A stretch of 64,000 bases of DNA from Tetrastigma voinierianum (lineage: Eukaryota; Streptophyta; Magnoliopsida; Vitales; Vitaceae). The notes under the pieces are model-generated. The model did no database searches. It was not told where the DNA came from and saw only the letters and a list, made by a program, of their open reading frames with translations. The position numbers were made by a program, and so were the translations under genes. The DNA lies in assembly GCA_016808115.1 (NCBI GenBank), contig JAEQBH010004422.1, positions 124,001 through 188,000 on the forward strand. The letters are read 5' to 3'. Position 1 is the stretch's first letter. Each line of letters starts with the position of its first letter. This document shows, piece by piece, positions 24,010 through 34,000 of this stretch.

Positions 24010-25490
24010 GGCCTGGCAGTAATGTATTTATCACTAGCACCCGCACGAGAAGGACAGCGTCGATGAGCTGGGCGAAGCTGACACTAGCCATGAGTACTGA
24101 GAAAAATGCTTTGTTGAGAATCACAGGACATGGTTGGCCATATGGCCCAACTCTCCATACCTAAAACAAGCTCCACTAGCGCCGCCACAGGGGCCACTGA
24201 TGCATCCGCCCATGCGGGTGCGAGCTAGTATTTCTTTGTACCTCGAGGCTGAACCACGCTTGCAGACCTATGGCCCCCATGGGCTGAAACCTGTCAGTCA
24301 GGAAGCCTCTGCCATAACCCCTTACGGTTGCGTCCTACCCCTTCTTGTGACCCCTTAGTCCTAAGCGCTCTGTCCTATTTACGACTGTCTGCAAAGTACC
24401 TGTACCACCCATATCTTGCGCTCTTGAGTAGTGTACTAGTTTGCTCCTCCATGCGGGTCTTCTTCTTAGCACCATCCACTAAGATACCATGAAGCGAAGG
24501 TCGAGTCTCCATACAATAAGCTGTCGGTGACCTCGAAGCTAGCTACCTCAAGGCTGCACGAGATATGAAATGGGGTTAGGCATTGATGTACTTACTCGTC
24601 TTGACCTCCGCTGCAACTAACTCGAACAAATTTACTAGATGTGAACCTGGGTGTACTCCCTCTGAGACATATCATCTCTCTTTAGCTGCTCAAACTGTCT
24701 TCGGTACTCTTGCCTCATGGCAAAAGAAATGTAGTTATCTTGAATCTCTCCACTGAGGCGAGCCCATTGTCTTCCTGAAGCGGCTTGATGTAATCCTTGC
24801 TTCATTGTAATGCTAAGCCCTTGAGGAGAAGCACTATATCTCAATGAGTCAAAGTCTATCAGATGCTCTCAAATCAAATGCTCTCTTCTCCACTTCGTCC
24901 AGAAAATCCATTGGGTCACCAGATACCCCATCAAATACAACCTCATTAAGCACGGTGTGCGGAACAAAGGAATGTGATCTGGGTCCAATCCTGGTCCAGG
25001 TTGAGAGAACTAATGTGACTCTTGCCCATTTGATGCTACATAAGTTGCTGGAGAGGTATGCGCACCCAGTCATACTGCCAAAATGCCTGTAGTGAGTGGC
25101 GGCCACGAGGCATCTGCTTTATTTTGAAAGCGTGCACAGGGCATATTAACTGTGGCTCTTCGGCTGTGGCTCATCAGCCAGAGTACTGTCTAGATGGCAC
25201 TTACGGGGGCTACCGAATCTCCTTCACCCTCTCCCGGGAACTAGTGGATCGGGCTGAAGGATGACCTCATCTTGGGCCTCTGGGCTCATCATATAATTGT
25301 GCGGTCTCGCGAATTTGCTGTAGTTGCGGCATCGGCCCATTCTTCTTTGCATTAACCCTTGATCTCAGTCTGTTACTGAAGAAACAAACTACAAGACTAT
25401 CAGATAACAACGAGGCGCCTAACGAGACGAAGCGAAACTAGATCTGATAGTGTGAGCAGGCAGAGCTTCGATCCCTAGTGCAGTCGCAGG
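24010..25490 (-). pseudogene. gag fossil, internal region 2
   Basis: The complement of 24849-25010 contains EVVFDGVSGDPMDFLDEVEK, the N-terminal core of the retrotransposon gag domain. The complement of 24635-24760 reads FAMRQEYRRQFEQLKRDDMS and then QREYTQ, its C-terminal core. The zinc-knuckle region expected at about 24150-24500 is scrambled. Gag begins next to the primer-binding site at 25519. This is the best preserved gag of the array. Confidence 0.75.
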
Positions 25491-25518
25491 CTTGGGCTCA
25501 GACCGTGAAATGAACTGT

Positions 25519-25530
25519 GCTCGATACCAA
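25519..25530 (-). other. Primer-binding site (minus strand)
   Basis: GCTCGATACCA on the plus strand is the complement of TGGTATCGAGC, a one-base variant of the initiator-Met primer site, two bases from the LTR end. It identifies 25532-28114 as the 5' LTR of the array. Confidence 0.8.
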
Positions 25531-25531
25531 C

Positions 25532-28114
25532 TGTCACGACCCGACACAGGGTGGCAGCCGGCCTTATGGAATGGGAAGGCATAAGGCCGGGAGCCGTAGC
25601 AAACCTTATTGAAATATTCATGCAGGCTATCATCTGGATCACTTTGTGATGTATCCACATACATATATATAATATTAACCGGATGCCCCGAGCCTGATAG
25701 GGAGGAAATAAAGTCTCGATCCCACATACCAGTCATCATACACAAAATGAACGAGTGTCCCAGTTACAAAACATACTAATATTCAAAATCTTTAGGTGAC
25801 ACCTAGATTAAATAGACAAAGATTAATAATATCATAATAGTACGTGCTAACCTTGAAGTGAAGGAAGAGGAATTCGACGGTTTATCAAGGGAGTCTAGGG
25901 AGAATTTGTGGTACTGAAATAAATTAAGAGACGGTGGTCTCGAGAGAGTGAGTTAATATCATATAATCTATACCACCTCTACAATCAACAGGTTATACAT
26001 ATAGAATTTCAATATAATATATATATCATATTGAGACTATATAATAATACACTCACATATGTATGCATGCACACACACACATCGGAGTTTCATATCATCA
26101 CATAATCATCACAATAATCGAGAACTCTAGCAGGACCCTATACCTCAATACTACAAGCCATACGGCTCTCTCAAATCCAATGTGGTAGGCGCCCGAGGAA
26201 AAGCTGACCGGGGTCCTTAACTCCAGTGTTACTTAATCGATAAACTATAGTGGCGCCAGAGAGCGACTCGACCCCCGGGGTCCTTAACTCGAAGCAACTA
26301 ACATATCATACTGCAGGCCCAGAGTAGCAGCTCAACCAGGGACCTTACCTCGGCATCCACAGGAAAGAAGCGCTCAGCCGGGAACTCATGTCCGTAACCA
26401 TAAACCTATAACGCCAATGCGATCGATGCAGGTGCACGGTCTGATGTAACCATTAGGTAGTATGTCCTGCTATAGTTCCCATTCTGACATTTCAAATACA
26501 ATGCACAGCAATATCACACCTAACAATACACACTCACATCCATCATCATAACAGTCTCATATGCAGATATATTTCATAACAAACTAAATAATTTAATTAC
26601 CATAGTAAATACAATTCCAATAGTAATAATCATGTCGTGATGACAGGAGGTGTAGCCTAATACCATAAATGCTATGCAATGCATGCAGATGATGTGTCAT
26701 AAACTATATGATATCAACTCACGGAAGAATCGGGTCTCGAGTAAAACTTCTACGCCTCGAGGCACACTTACAAGGCGTAGTAATCTAGGACAATCTAGAA
26801 TAGAAAAGACATAATCAATATCAAGATTAGAGTTTTAAGCAACTCTGGGCTAGAGCTAGACAATTCACGGAGCTAGACGATATAATGCACATCTAAATTC
26901 TAGAAATTTAGTAGAACCTCCTAAGTGGACTTAACTCCACGTAAGAGCAAGTCGAACACCAACTAAATAACATTTCCAATATACCTGATCAAATCAAACA
27001 CCGGCTAAGACCACCTGACTACTATTTTATTGCCCCAGGCTAAATCCCGATCAGTAAATCAACAGTGTAGTCACTTAATATACAATCAATCTTACTAACT
27101 TCGCCGGATCATACAATACAAGTAACTAATTCAACGTAGTCAATCTGATGGACATATTCAATGCATTATTGAACAATTAAAATCGATTATCGAACAAATA
27201 CACGATTAGAGTTCCACGTTTTAGGTATAGATTCTTCTGCAGGAAGCTCGAATGCGGCCCGATCACAGAGTCGAACTACGGAGCGGGGATGACGTTACGT
27301 CACAGGCGCGCTTCAGGGTCATGCCGCCCGGCAGTGGCGGGAAAATTTGAGGTTGCGAATTTGATTCAAGGACACCTGGCGAAGCCCGAGCTCGAGGACC
27401 AATGTGATCGTTTCGTCGAGAGGACCAGATGGCGGAATCGGCCCCGAGCCGATCCCAAACTCGAGGCTCCACCCTTCGTTCACCGGCAAAACGATCTTGG
27501 AATGTCGATCAAGGGTGGATCCTTAAGTTTTTGGGGGCGAGGAGTTCAGATCTGGTGTCGGTTTGGGGCGAAGGTGGCCGGAAATGGCCGAACAGTCGAG
27601 GCGGCAAGGGGCGAGGAGAGAGCCTTGCGGGCGTGATTCCGGCGAGACGGGTAGCTTCAGGCGGAACCCGAGGCGCAATACAAGGGTGGCGGAGATGGGG
27701 ATTACCTTTCCGGTGTCGGACTGACCAGATCGGTGGCGGAATCGGCTGGATAGGCGCCGAGTAGGGGTGGCGCCTTAGAGGGTGTCGGGAGAGAGAGAAG
27801 GTGGGAGGCTGAAATGGTAATTTGGTAAAGTTGCCAAATTTGCTTAAATCCCTCCTTTAAACTTAAAGCCATCTGATTAAGTCCACAATTACATTTAATT
27901 AGGGCATTTTATCCCACTTAAAATCCTAACAATAATATAAAATGTATATATTAAAAATTAATATTGCATAATGATAATTATTTAGATAATTTGTAGAATT
28001 AGAAATAACATATTACGTCTAAATAACTCTTTAGGATTAATAAAATATATACCTAGGAAAATTAAATTTAATAATTCGATTTAAAACACATCAATTAAAA
28101 TTACGGGTATTACA
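25532..28114 (-). repeat. LTR copy 3 of the minus-strand array (5' LTR)
   Basis: It starts TGTCACGACCCGACAC and ends TTACGGGTATTACA, about 2.58 kb. Immediately after it the plus-strand chromovirus interrupted at 10433 resumes. Like copies 1 and 2 it has a CpG-rich block (about 27250-27780) next to a highly conserved AT-rich tail. Confidence 0.87.
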
Positions 28115-29525
28115 AGAACGATGGTTCGAAAGGGGTGTGAAGCCTACTTGGCATATGTGATAGATACAAAAAAATGACCTAGTTTTCGAACATCCACTAC
28201 GGTTAGTGACTATCCGGATGTGTTTCCGGAGGAGTTACCAGGATTGCTTCCACACAGAGAGATTGAGATTGCAATTGACGTTGTTCCGGGTGCCACTCCG
28301 GCATCCATTACACCGTATAGAATGGCTCGAGTGGAGTTAAAAGAATTGAAGCTTCAGTAGCAAGAATTGTTAAAGAAGGGATTTATTCGTCTGAGTGTAT
28401 CACCATGGGGAGCTCCAGTGCTCTTTGTCAAGAAGAAAGATGGTACGCTTTGGTTATGTGTTGATTATAGGCAACTGAACAAGATGACAGTGATAAACAA
28501 GTATCTGTTACCCAGGATTGATGACTTGTTCGACCAATTGAAAGGTGAAAGTGTCTTTTCAAAGATTTACTTGCGATCTGGGTATCATCAATTGAGGATT
28601 AAGGATACGGATGTGCATAAGACGACGTTCAGAACGTGGTATGGACATTATGAGTTCCTTTTAATGCCGTTTAGGTTAACAAATTCACCGACGGCTTTCA
28701 TGGACTTAATATATTGTGTTTTCCGACCGTATGTAGATCATTTTGTCGTGGTGTTTATAGACGACATCCTTGTGTATTCAAAGGATCGGGAATATCATGA
28801 TACGCACCTTGAGTAGTCTTGCAAGGAAACCTTGAAAGGAAGGTTATATGCAAAAATTGAGCAAATGTGAATTTTTGTTGAGAGAAGTGTCTTTCCTTGG
28901 ACACATTGTATCGAGGAAGAAGGAATTCAAGTGGATCAAGAGGTGAGGTGATTATTGAATGGAAACCCGCAGAAATGTCATAGGGTAGTGGTTTCTAAGT
29001 TGACGGGGTTATTCTGGAAGGTTCGTTAAGGGGTTTTCGATGACTGCGGCACCAATGACAAGATTACTCTAGAAAATGTAAAGTTTGAGTGGAATTGAAA
29101 GTGCGAGTAAATTTTGATAAGTTGAGAGTTTCTTGGCCAGAGGCATCGGTTCTTACTCCACCGACCTACGATAAAGAATATGTGTTATTTAGCGATGCGT
29201 CGTTAAACGGACTCGGATGTGTCCTTACACAAGAGGGTAAGGTGATAGCTTATACTTCAAGACAGTTGAAGCTGCATGAAAAGAATTACCCTATGCATGA
29301 TTTAAAATTGGCCGCTATTGTATTTGCATTGAAAATATGAAGACATTATCTGTACGGGGAAAAGTGTTTCATCTACATCGATCAAAAGAGTCTTAAGTAT
29401 TTGCCCTCACAATGAGAGCTTAACTTGAGACAACGTAGATGGATGGAATTGATAAAAGACTATGATTGCGTGATTGACTATCACCCGGGAAAGGCCAATG
29501 TAGTGGTCGACGCTTTGAGTGAAGA
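28115..29525 (+). pseudogene. Chromovirus RT and RNase H, right half of split element
   Basis: The reading resumes with ARTMVRKGCEAYLAYVIDT (28115-28170), the protease-RT linker. RT follows: SVSPWGAPVLFVKKKDGT and LCVDYRQLNKMT at 28390-28490, SGYHQLRIKDTDV near 28575-28615, and the catalytic FIDDILVYSKD block at 28755-28790 with both Asp present. RNase H at 29130-29520 shows FSDASLNGLGCVL, YTSRQLKLHEKNYP and YHPGKANVV. The enzyme would copy element RNA into cDNA and remove the RNA strand. In-frame stops at 28356, 28814 and 29338 and frameshifts around 28815-29090 inactivate it. This is the least damaged RT fragment of the chromoviruses here. Confidence 0.88.
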
Positions 29526-29689
29526 CGGTCTGACACTTGACGTTGAATGCTCACTTGTCATTGACAGACAATGGTGAAATAGTGGTAGAGTTAATAGCTA
29601 GACTTGAATTTGTTGAGATAGAAGTGCTAGAGCCTGAGAATGATGAGAGAATTTCTACCATAGTGAGTCAGATTGAGGAAAAGAAATCA

Positions 29690-31000
29690 AGTTTTGATGA
29701 AGGAAGATGGATCCTTGTATTATAAAGATCGGGTTTGTGTACCCAATGATAGTGAATTGAAGAAAGCCATTATAGAAGAGGCACACAGTGGATCTTTTGC
29801 TATGCATCCAGGTAGCACAAAGATGTATCAAGATTTAAAGGTTTAAATGCGGGTAGTGCGGAATGAAAGAGATGTTTCAGAATTTGTGACCAAGTGTTTA
29901 GTGTGTCAAAAAGTGAAGGCAGAGCATCAAGTTCCTTTAGGATTATTGCAGCCTATCAGAATACTGGAGTGGAAATGGGACCGAATCACCATGGATTTTG
30001 TGGTTAGGTTACCATTAACAGGGACGAAGCATGACTCGGTTTGGGTCGTAGTAGACCGATTGACTAAGTTTGCTCACTTCTACCGGTGAGAGCGGAGCTA
30101 ATCGTTTGATAAAATTGCGGTGTACATCGAATGGATTCGGTTGCATGGGATTCCAATATCCATTATTTCAGACTGAGATTCGAGGTTTACCTCGAGATTT
30201 TGGGGAAAATTGCAGAGGCTTTAGACCTTTCGACTGAATTTTTAGCACGGTTCCTCCACAGACGGATGGACAATCAGAAAGAGTAATTCAGATTTTGGAA
30301 GACATGCTAAGGAGTTATGTGATCGACTATGAGGGTAGTTGGGATAGACACATCCCTTTAGTTGAATTTGTGTACAACAATAGTTTCCAATCGAGTATTG
30401 GAATGGCGCCTTATGAGGCTTTATATGGAAGAAAATGTAGAACACCATTGTGTTGGATGGAATTGAGCGAAAGAAATTGGCCCGGAGCTAGATACAAGAG
30501 ACTGAAGAAAAGTGAAAATGATTAGAGAAATATTAGAAGTGGCACGATGGACGAAATCATATCATAGACATGAAAGAAAGATATTCGATATGAGGTTGGC
30601 GAAAAAGTGTTTCTGAAAGTATCGTCTTGGAAGAATGTGATGAGATTTGGGAAAAATGGCAAGTTGAGCCCTAGATTTATTGACCCCTATGAAGTGATCG
30701 AAAAAGTGGGTTCAGTGGCATACCGTTTGGCATTACCTTCAGAATTGGAAAAGATCCATAATGTGTTTCATGTGTCCATGCTACAAGGTACGTCAGTTGA
30801 GTCACATATCTTTCCCCTTTGGAGACAATTGAGTAGAGACCATATTTGACCTATGAGGAAAATCCAATAGAGATTTTGGCTCGTGAGATGAAAGAATTGT
30901 GGAACAAGCGAATCCCATTAGTCAAAGTGCTGTGGAGAAACCACAAGACCGAGGAAGCCACGTGGGAAAGCAAAGAAGTTATGTGGCATCAATATCTCTA
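29690..31000 (+). pseudogene. Chromovirus integrase and chromodomain, right half of split element
   Basis: After a decayed His-His segment (about 29775-29830), CLVCQKVKAEHQVP supplies the Cys pair at 29900-29945. The core opens at 29985-30080 with TMDFVVRLP and VWVVVDRLTKFAHF, carrying the first catalytic Asp. The core continues in another frame with LEDMLRSYVIDYEGSWDRH, then NSFQSSIGMAPYEALYGRK and CRTPLCWMELSER (30295-30480). At 30607-30800 come VMRFGKNGKLSPRF and KIHNVFHVSML. The chromodomain-like tail at 30855-30990 is broken but shows KVLWRNHKTEEATWES. The order matches plant Tekay/Del-type chromoviruses. At least four frameshifts or stops are present. Confidence 0.86.
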
Positions 31001-31039
31001 GCTGTTCAATGAAGGTAATTTCGAGGACAAAATTTTCTT

Positions 31040-31053
31040 AAAGATGGGAGAGT
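31040..31053 (+). other. Polypurine tract of split chromovirus
   Basis: AAAGATGGGAGAGT lies directly before the LTR start TGTAACGCCC, as expected of a 3' LTR junction. Confidence 0.78.
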
Positions 31054-33130
31054 TGTAACGCCCTAAAAATACCCCTACTTAGTTTGGAGAACTATTATTT
31101 AGAGTATAAAATAAAGTAAATGAAAATTTTATGGAATTTTAAATCCTAAGAACAAAAAACTCTCTAGCAGGAAAATTTTAGGAAACGAATAAATTTGATA
31201 AAAATGTCAAATGAGGTCCTAAGGGTTATAAATGAAGAATGTAATTGCAAAATGTAAATTAAGTGAAATGAAATGAAAATGAAAGTGAAATGAAGTGTTT
31301 AAATGACAAAAATGAGAAAAGTGGATTTAATGAGAAGGCGAACTAAAGAGGGCCTTATGGAGATTCAGCTGATGATACATTTAGTGCTTAGAGGTACCCC
31401 ATTTAGGCAAGCATGTGAAAAAGGGAGAGCTAGGAGCTTTTGATGGGAGATTGCATGAGATGCTCCATGAAAATCAAAGTCTAAAGTGATAAAAAACAAG
31501 GAGGAACCTTGGTATTGAAGTTTGAAAGAGATTTGAGGTGGGACTCAGACCACAAGCCCCCTTTATTTATGTTTAGGATTGGGAAGCCCCAATGTGGATA
31601 AAAGGTTTTGTTTTGGATTGTATAAATGGTTTGGGGTTGTGTTGGGTTGAGTTTTGAGAAAAGTATTGTTAGTTTGGATTGGTTTTGTGTAATGTTTGCT
31701 TAAAAATGTTAGGTTTTCCAAAGAAATCTTTGTCAAAATTACATCAAAACCCTTACATTCTTATTTTGTATGATACATTATAATGTGAATGATTTGATTC
31801 TAATTGATAAGAAGAACTATAAGAGATAGGGCTACAAATGTATAGAAGACAGGAGCAAATTGTGAAACCTAAGGCTCCGAATAGACTAAGGTGAGTTCGG
31901 GTAGCTCATAGGGATGCTCTGTTTTGGGTGTTATTATGGTGTTTTTGGCCATAAGTTGAGTTTCCACTCATCAAATTGAGTGATTCAAATTCTGGGTAAA
32001 ATAGACTTCTGTAGGGAATGGTATGTGAAGTATAAAGAAGAGTGTGCCACAAAGTTCCCAGTCCTGTTAAAGTGATTTATGTGTAGAATAATTACGATTA
32101 CGCATAAGCAAATTAGAGTGATATGGATGTAAATGCAACTGGCAAGTTTTTTGGTGATCCAAATTGGATGATTCCAATTGGGGAAGAAACCTTATAACTA
32201 TAGATTCAAATTATTATAAGGATCATTACCAATATATGGAGTTAAGACCCCTGAAATTGAGAAAAAAGTAAAGAAGCAAGGTAAATTTTGGGCATGCGAC
32301 CAGTTTGGCATTAAAATGTAAGCAACATGTTGGGTGATCCAAATGAGATTATTCCAATTCCTAATAAAATAGACTCATAGAGCTATAATTTTCTTGAAAG
32401 GAGGCATGAGCAAATATGGCTCATGTGTCCTAGAAAATTTTCAAGGTGAAGGAGTGTTACCAGGTAGACATCAACCTTAACAAAAGCTCTAGATAACAAA
32501 CTAATATGTGATTGTCATTGTATTTGAATAGGGCTGACAAGGAGGCAAGCCCGCATTGATGTCGAGATTCTGAAGATTGAAGTAAAAGCAACGATTTTTG
32601 GTTTGTTCTCAAACCCTCTCTCTATTTCTAAAATATTTGAATAATTACGAAATGATTTGAATTTTAGAGTATGATTAAACAAGAAAGTGCATATTGATTT
32701 GTGTTTGAAATGATTTTGTTTAAGTGATTTGAAGACGATTGCTTGTGAAATGAATTGAATAAGAAAATTGCATGAATGTGTGAAAATGTTCTATTTGCAT
32801 AAATGTATATATATCTTGTTGTAAATTGTGATGAATGATTTTAATGCCCTTAAAGAATGTTAATTTAATTTCAGTTAAGGATATATTAGTATCTCATTGA
32901 TATTCATAGGTCATCTAAATCATGTCTTGGGATCGGGTGTGAATTACAAATGCCGTTGGGCGTGGGTGAACATAGATAATCGACCGATCTCCGACTGTCA
33001 GTGAGAACATCACACGATGAGTGTCGACTGGGTTATGAAAGTTGAGTCTTTCTGTGCTAAAAATCTGAAGTATTGGAGGTGAATAAGTGGGACCGGTGTG
33101 AGACACCGATGCGATATTAGTGAGATGATG
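31054..33130 (+). repeat. 3' LTR of split chromovirus (TGTAACGCCC family), 3' end lost
   Basis: It begins TGTAACGCCCTAAAAATA after a polypurine tract. Long blocks align with the LTR-like sequence at 54249: the TTTTGGCCATAAGTT block, the GGGTAAAATAGACTTCT block, the ATGTGATTGTCATTGTATTTGAAT block and the ACGATTTTTGGTTTGTTCT block all occur in the same order. No convincing GGGCGTTACA-type end is present, and similarity fades near 33130, so the right boundary is inferred as a truncation. Confidence 0.7.
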
Positions 33131-33495
33131 CAGTGGCATCCACGATGGGACACGTGAGTCATCTATCCTATCTATGTCGAGCCAAACCTGTCAGATTCAA
33201 ACTAAGCATCGTCAGGGACTTGGTAGAAGGACCTCGGTTCCTCCATGGACATAGAGCCTGGGCTACTCGTAGTAGGCGCTCAGAGCTAAGACTCTTGTGC
33301 CCAGACTTTGGCGGGTGGAAGTCTCCTCTTGACCTCTCATCGTTACACGAGACGGAGCAAAGACGGGGATCGACTCGGGGATCTCTTGTGGCAGAGCGAT
33401 CGCGGGGACCCCGACCAGCCTGGGCGAGGAGCTTCAGGCGGGATGCACCCAGGAATGGGTATGTCCCAAAACTTTGCATACAGTTCCATCGACGG
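33131..33495. other. Unassigned GC-richer segment left of solo LTR
   Basis: About 360 bp, clearly GC-richer than its neighbours. Overlapping open frames exist on both strands (33133-33538 and its complement) but none matches a family I know. It might be the tail of the truncated LTR or the left flank of the element ending at 38060. I cannot decide. Confidence 0.4.
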
Positions 33496-33721
33496 TGTAA
33501 AACCCATGAAAAATTTTAAATTTAAAGTTTTCAGATAAAAAGGAGGCAAAACGGTAATTTACCGAAATAGTCCAGAGAAAAGTTGGGATTTTTCTAGATC
33601 TCGGATGACAAAACAGATTGCACCGTTGGAATCGTCTCGTGAAATCTAGATACCCAGATGAATTTGGTTGAATTCTGAGATAGTCGGAATTTCACGTATT
33701 TCGAGAAAACGCGTGTCGGGC

Positions 33722-33790
33722 GACACATGGCAAGCCATGTGTGTGACACATGGCAAGCCATGTGTGTGACACATGGCATGCCATGTGTGT
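33722..33790. repeat. Three tandem 23-bp self-complementary units
   Basis: Exact 23-bp units at 33722, 33745 and 33768 each contain ACACATGGC then a 1-2 bp centre and GCCATGTGT, so every unit can fold on itself. The third unit has one substitution in the centre that makes it a nearly perfect palindrome. The block lies about 25 bp upstream of the LTR TATA box. Confidence 0.92.
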
Positions 33791-33811
33791 ATTATCTATG
33801 GCACTTTGAGG

Positions 33812-33821
33812 CTATAAATAG
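33812..33821 (+). promoter_or_regulatory. TATA box of solo LTR
   Basis: CTATAAATAG lies about 320 bp into the LTR, followed by a purine-rich leader. Composition and place fit the RNA polymerase II promoter of an LTR (the U3/R boundary would be about 30 bp downstream). Confidence 0.65.
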
Positions 33822-33867
33822 GAGAGCTCAAATTCCGGTTCGTGCGAGCCCAGCGAATTCAGTCGTG

Positions 33868-34000
33868 GGAGCGACGAGGAGGAGGAGGAGGAAGGGAGGA
33901 AAGGAGAAGAGAAAGGGAGGAAAGGAAAGGAGAAAGGAAAGAAGAAAAGAGAAGAAGAAAGGGGAGGAAGAGAGGAAAAAGAAGGAGGAAGAGGAAGGAA
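33868..34000 (+). repeat. Purine-only tract in LTR leader
   Basis: About 130 bp of almost pure A/G on the plus strand (AGG, GAAA and GGAAAGG units) directly downstream of the TATA box. It produces artefactual Lys/Arg/Glu-rich frames. Strong purine-strand asymmetry can favour triplex or R-loop formation, which is inference only. Confidence 0.85.

Larger units (their letters stand above)
10434..28114 (-). mobile_element. Tandem chromovirus array: LTR-internal-LTR-internal-LTR
   Basis: Three LTRs of one family, each beginning near TGTCACGAC (plus-strand reading) and ending TTACGGGTATTACA, alternate with two internal regions of about 5 kb. Both internal regions read gag to chromodomain on the minus strand. 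Junction details agree with the orientation: a polypurine tract follows each of the first two LTRs and a primer-binding site precedes the third. The outer flanks are the two halves of one plus-strand chromovirus linker, so the whole 17.7 kb lies at a single insertion point. Such a structure can arise by unequal recombination between LTRs of one element or by insertion next to an existing copy. No clear 5-bp target duplication is visible (TAGGC against AGAAC). Assembly error is the main alternative. Confidence 0.85.

Noticed and set aside
33133..33538. Overlapping open frames on both strands left of the solo LTR
   Set aside because: GC-rich DNA gives long chance frames. One frame crosses the LTR boundary, which argues against a real gene.
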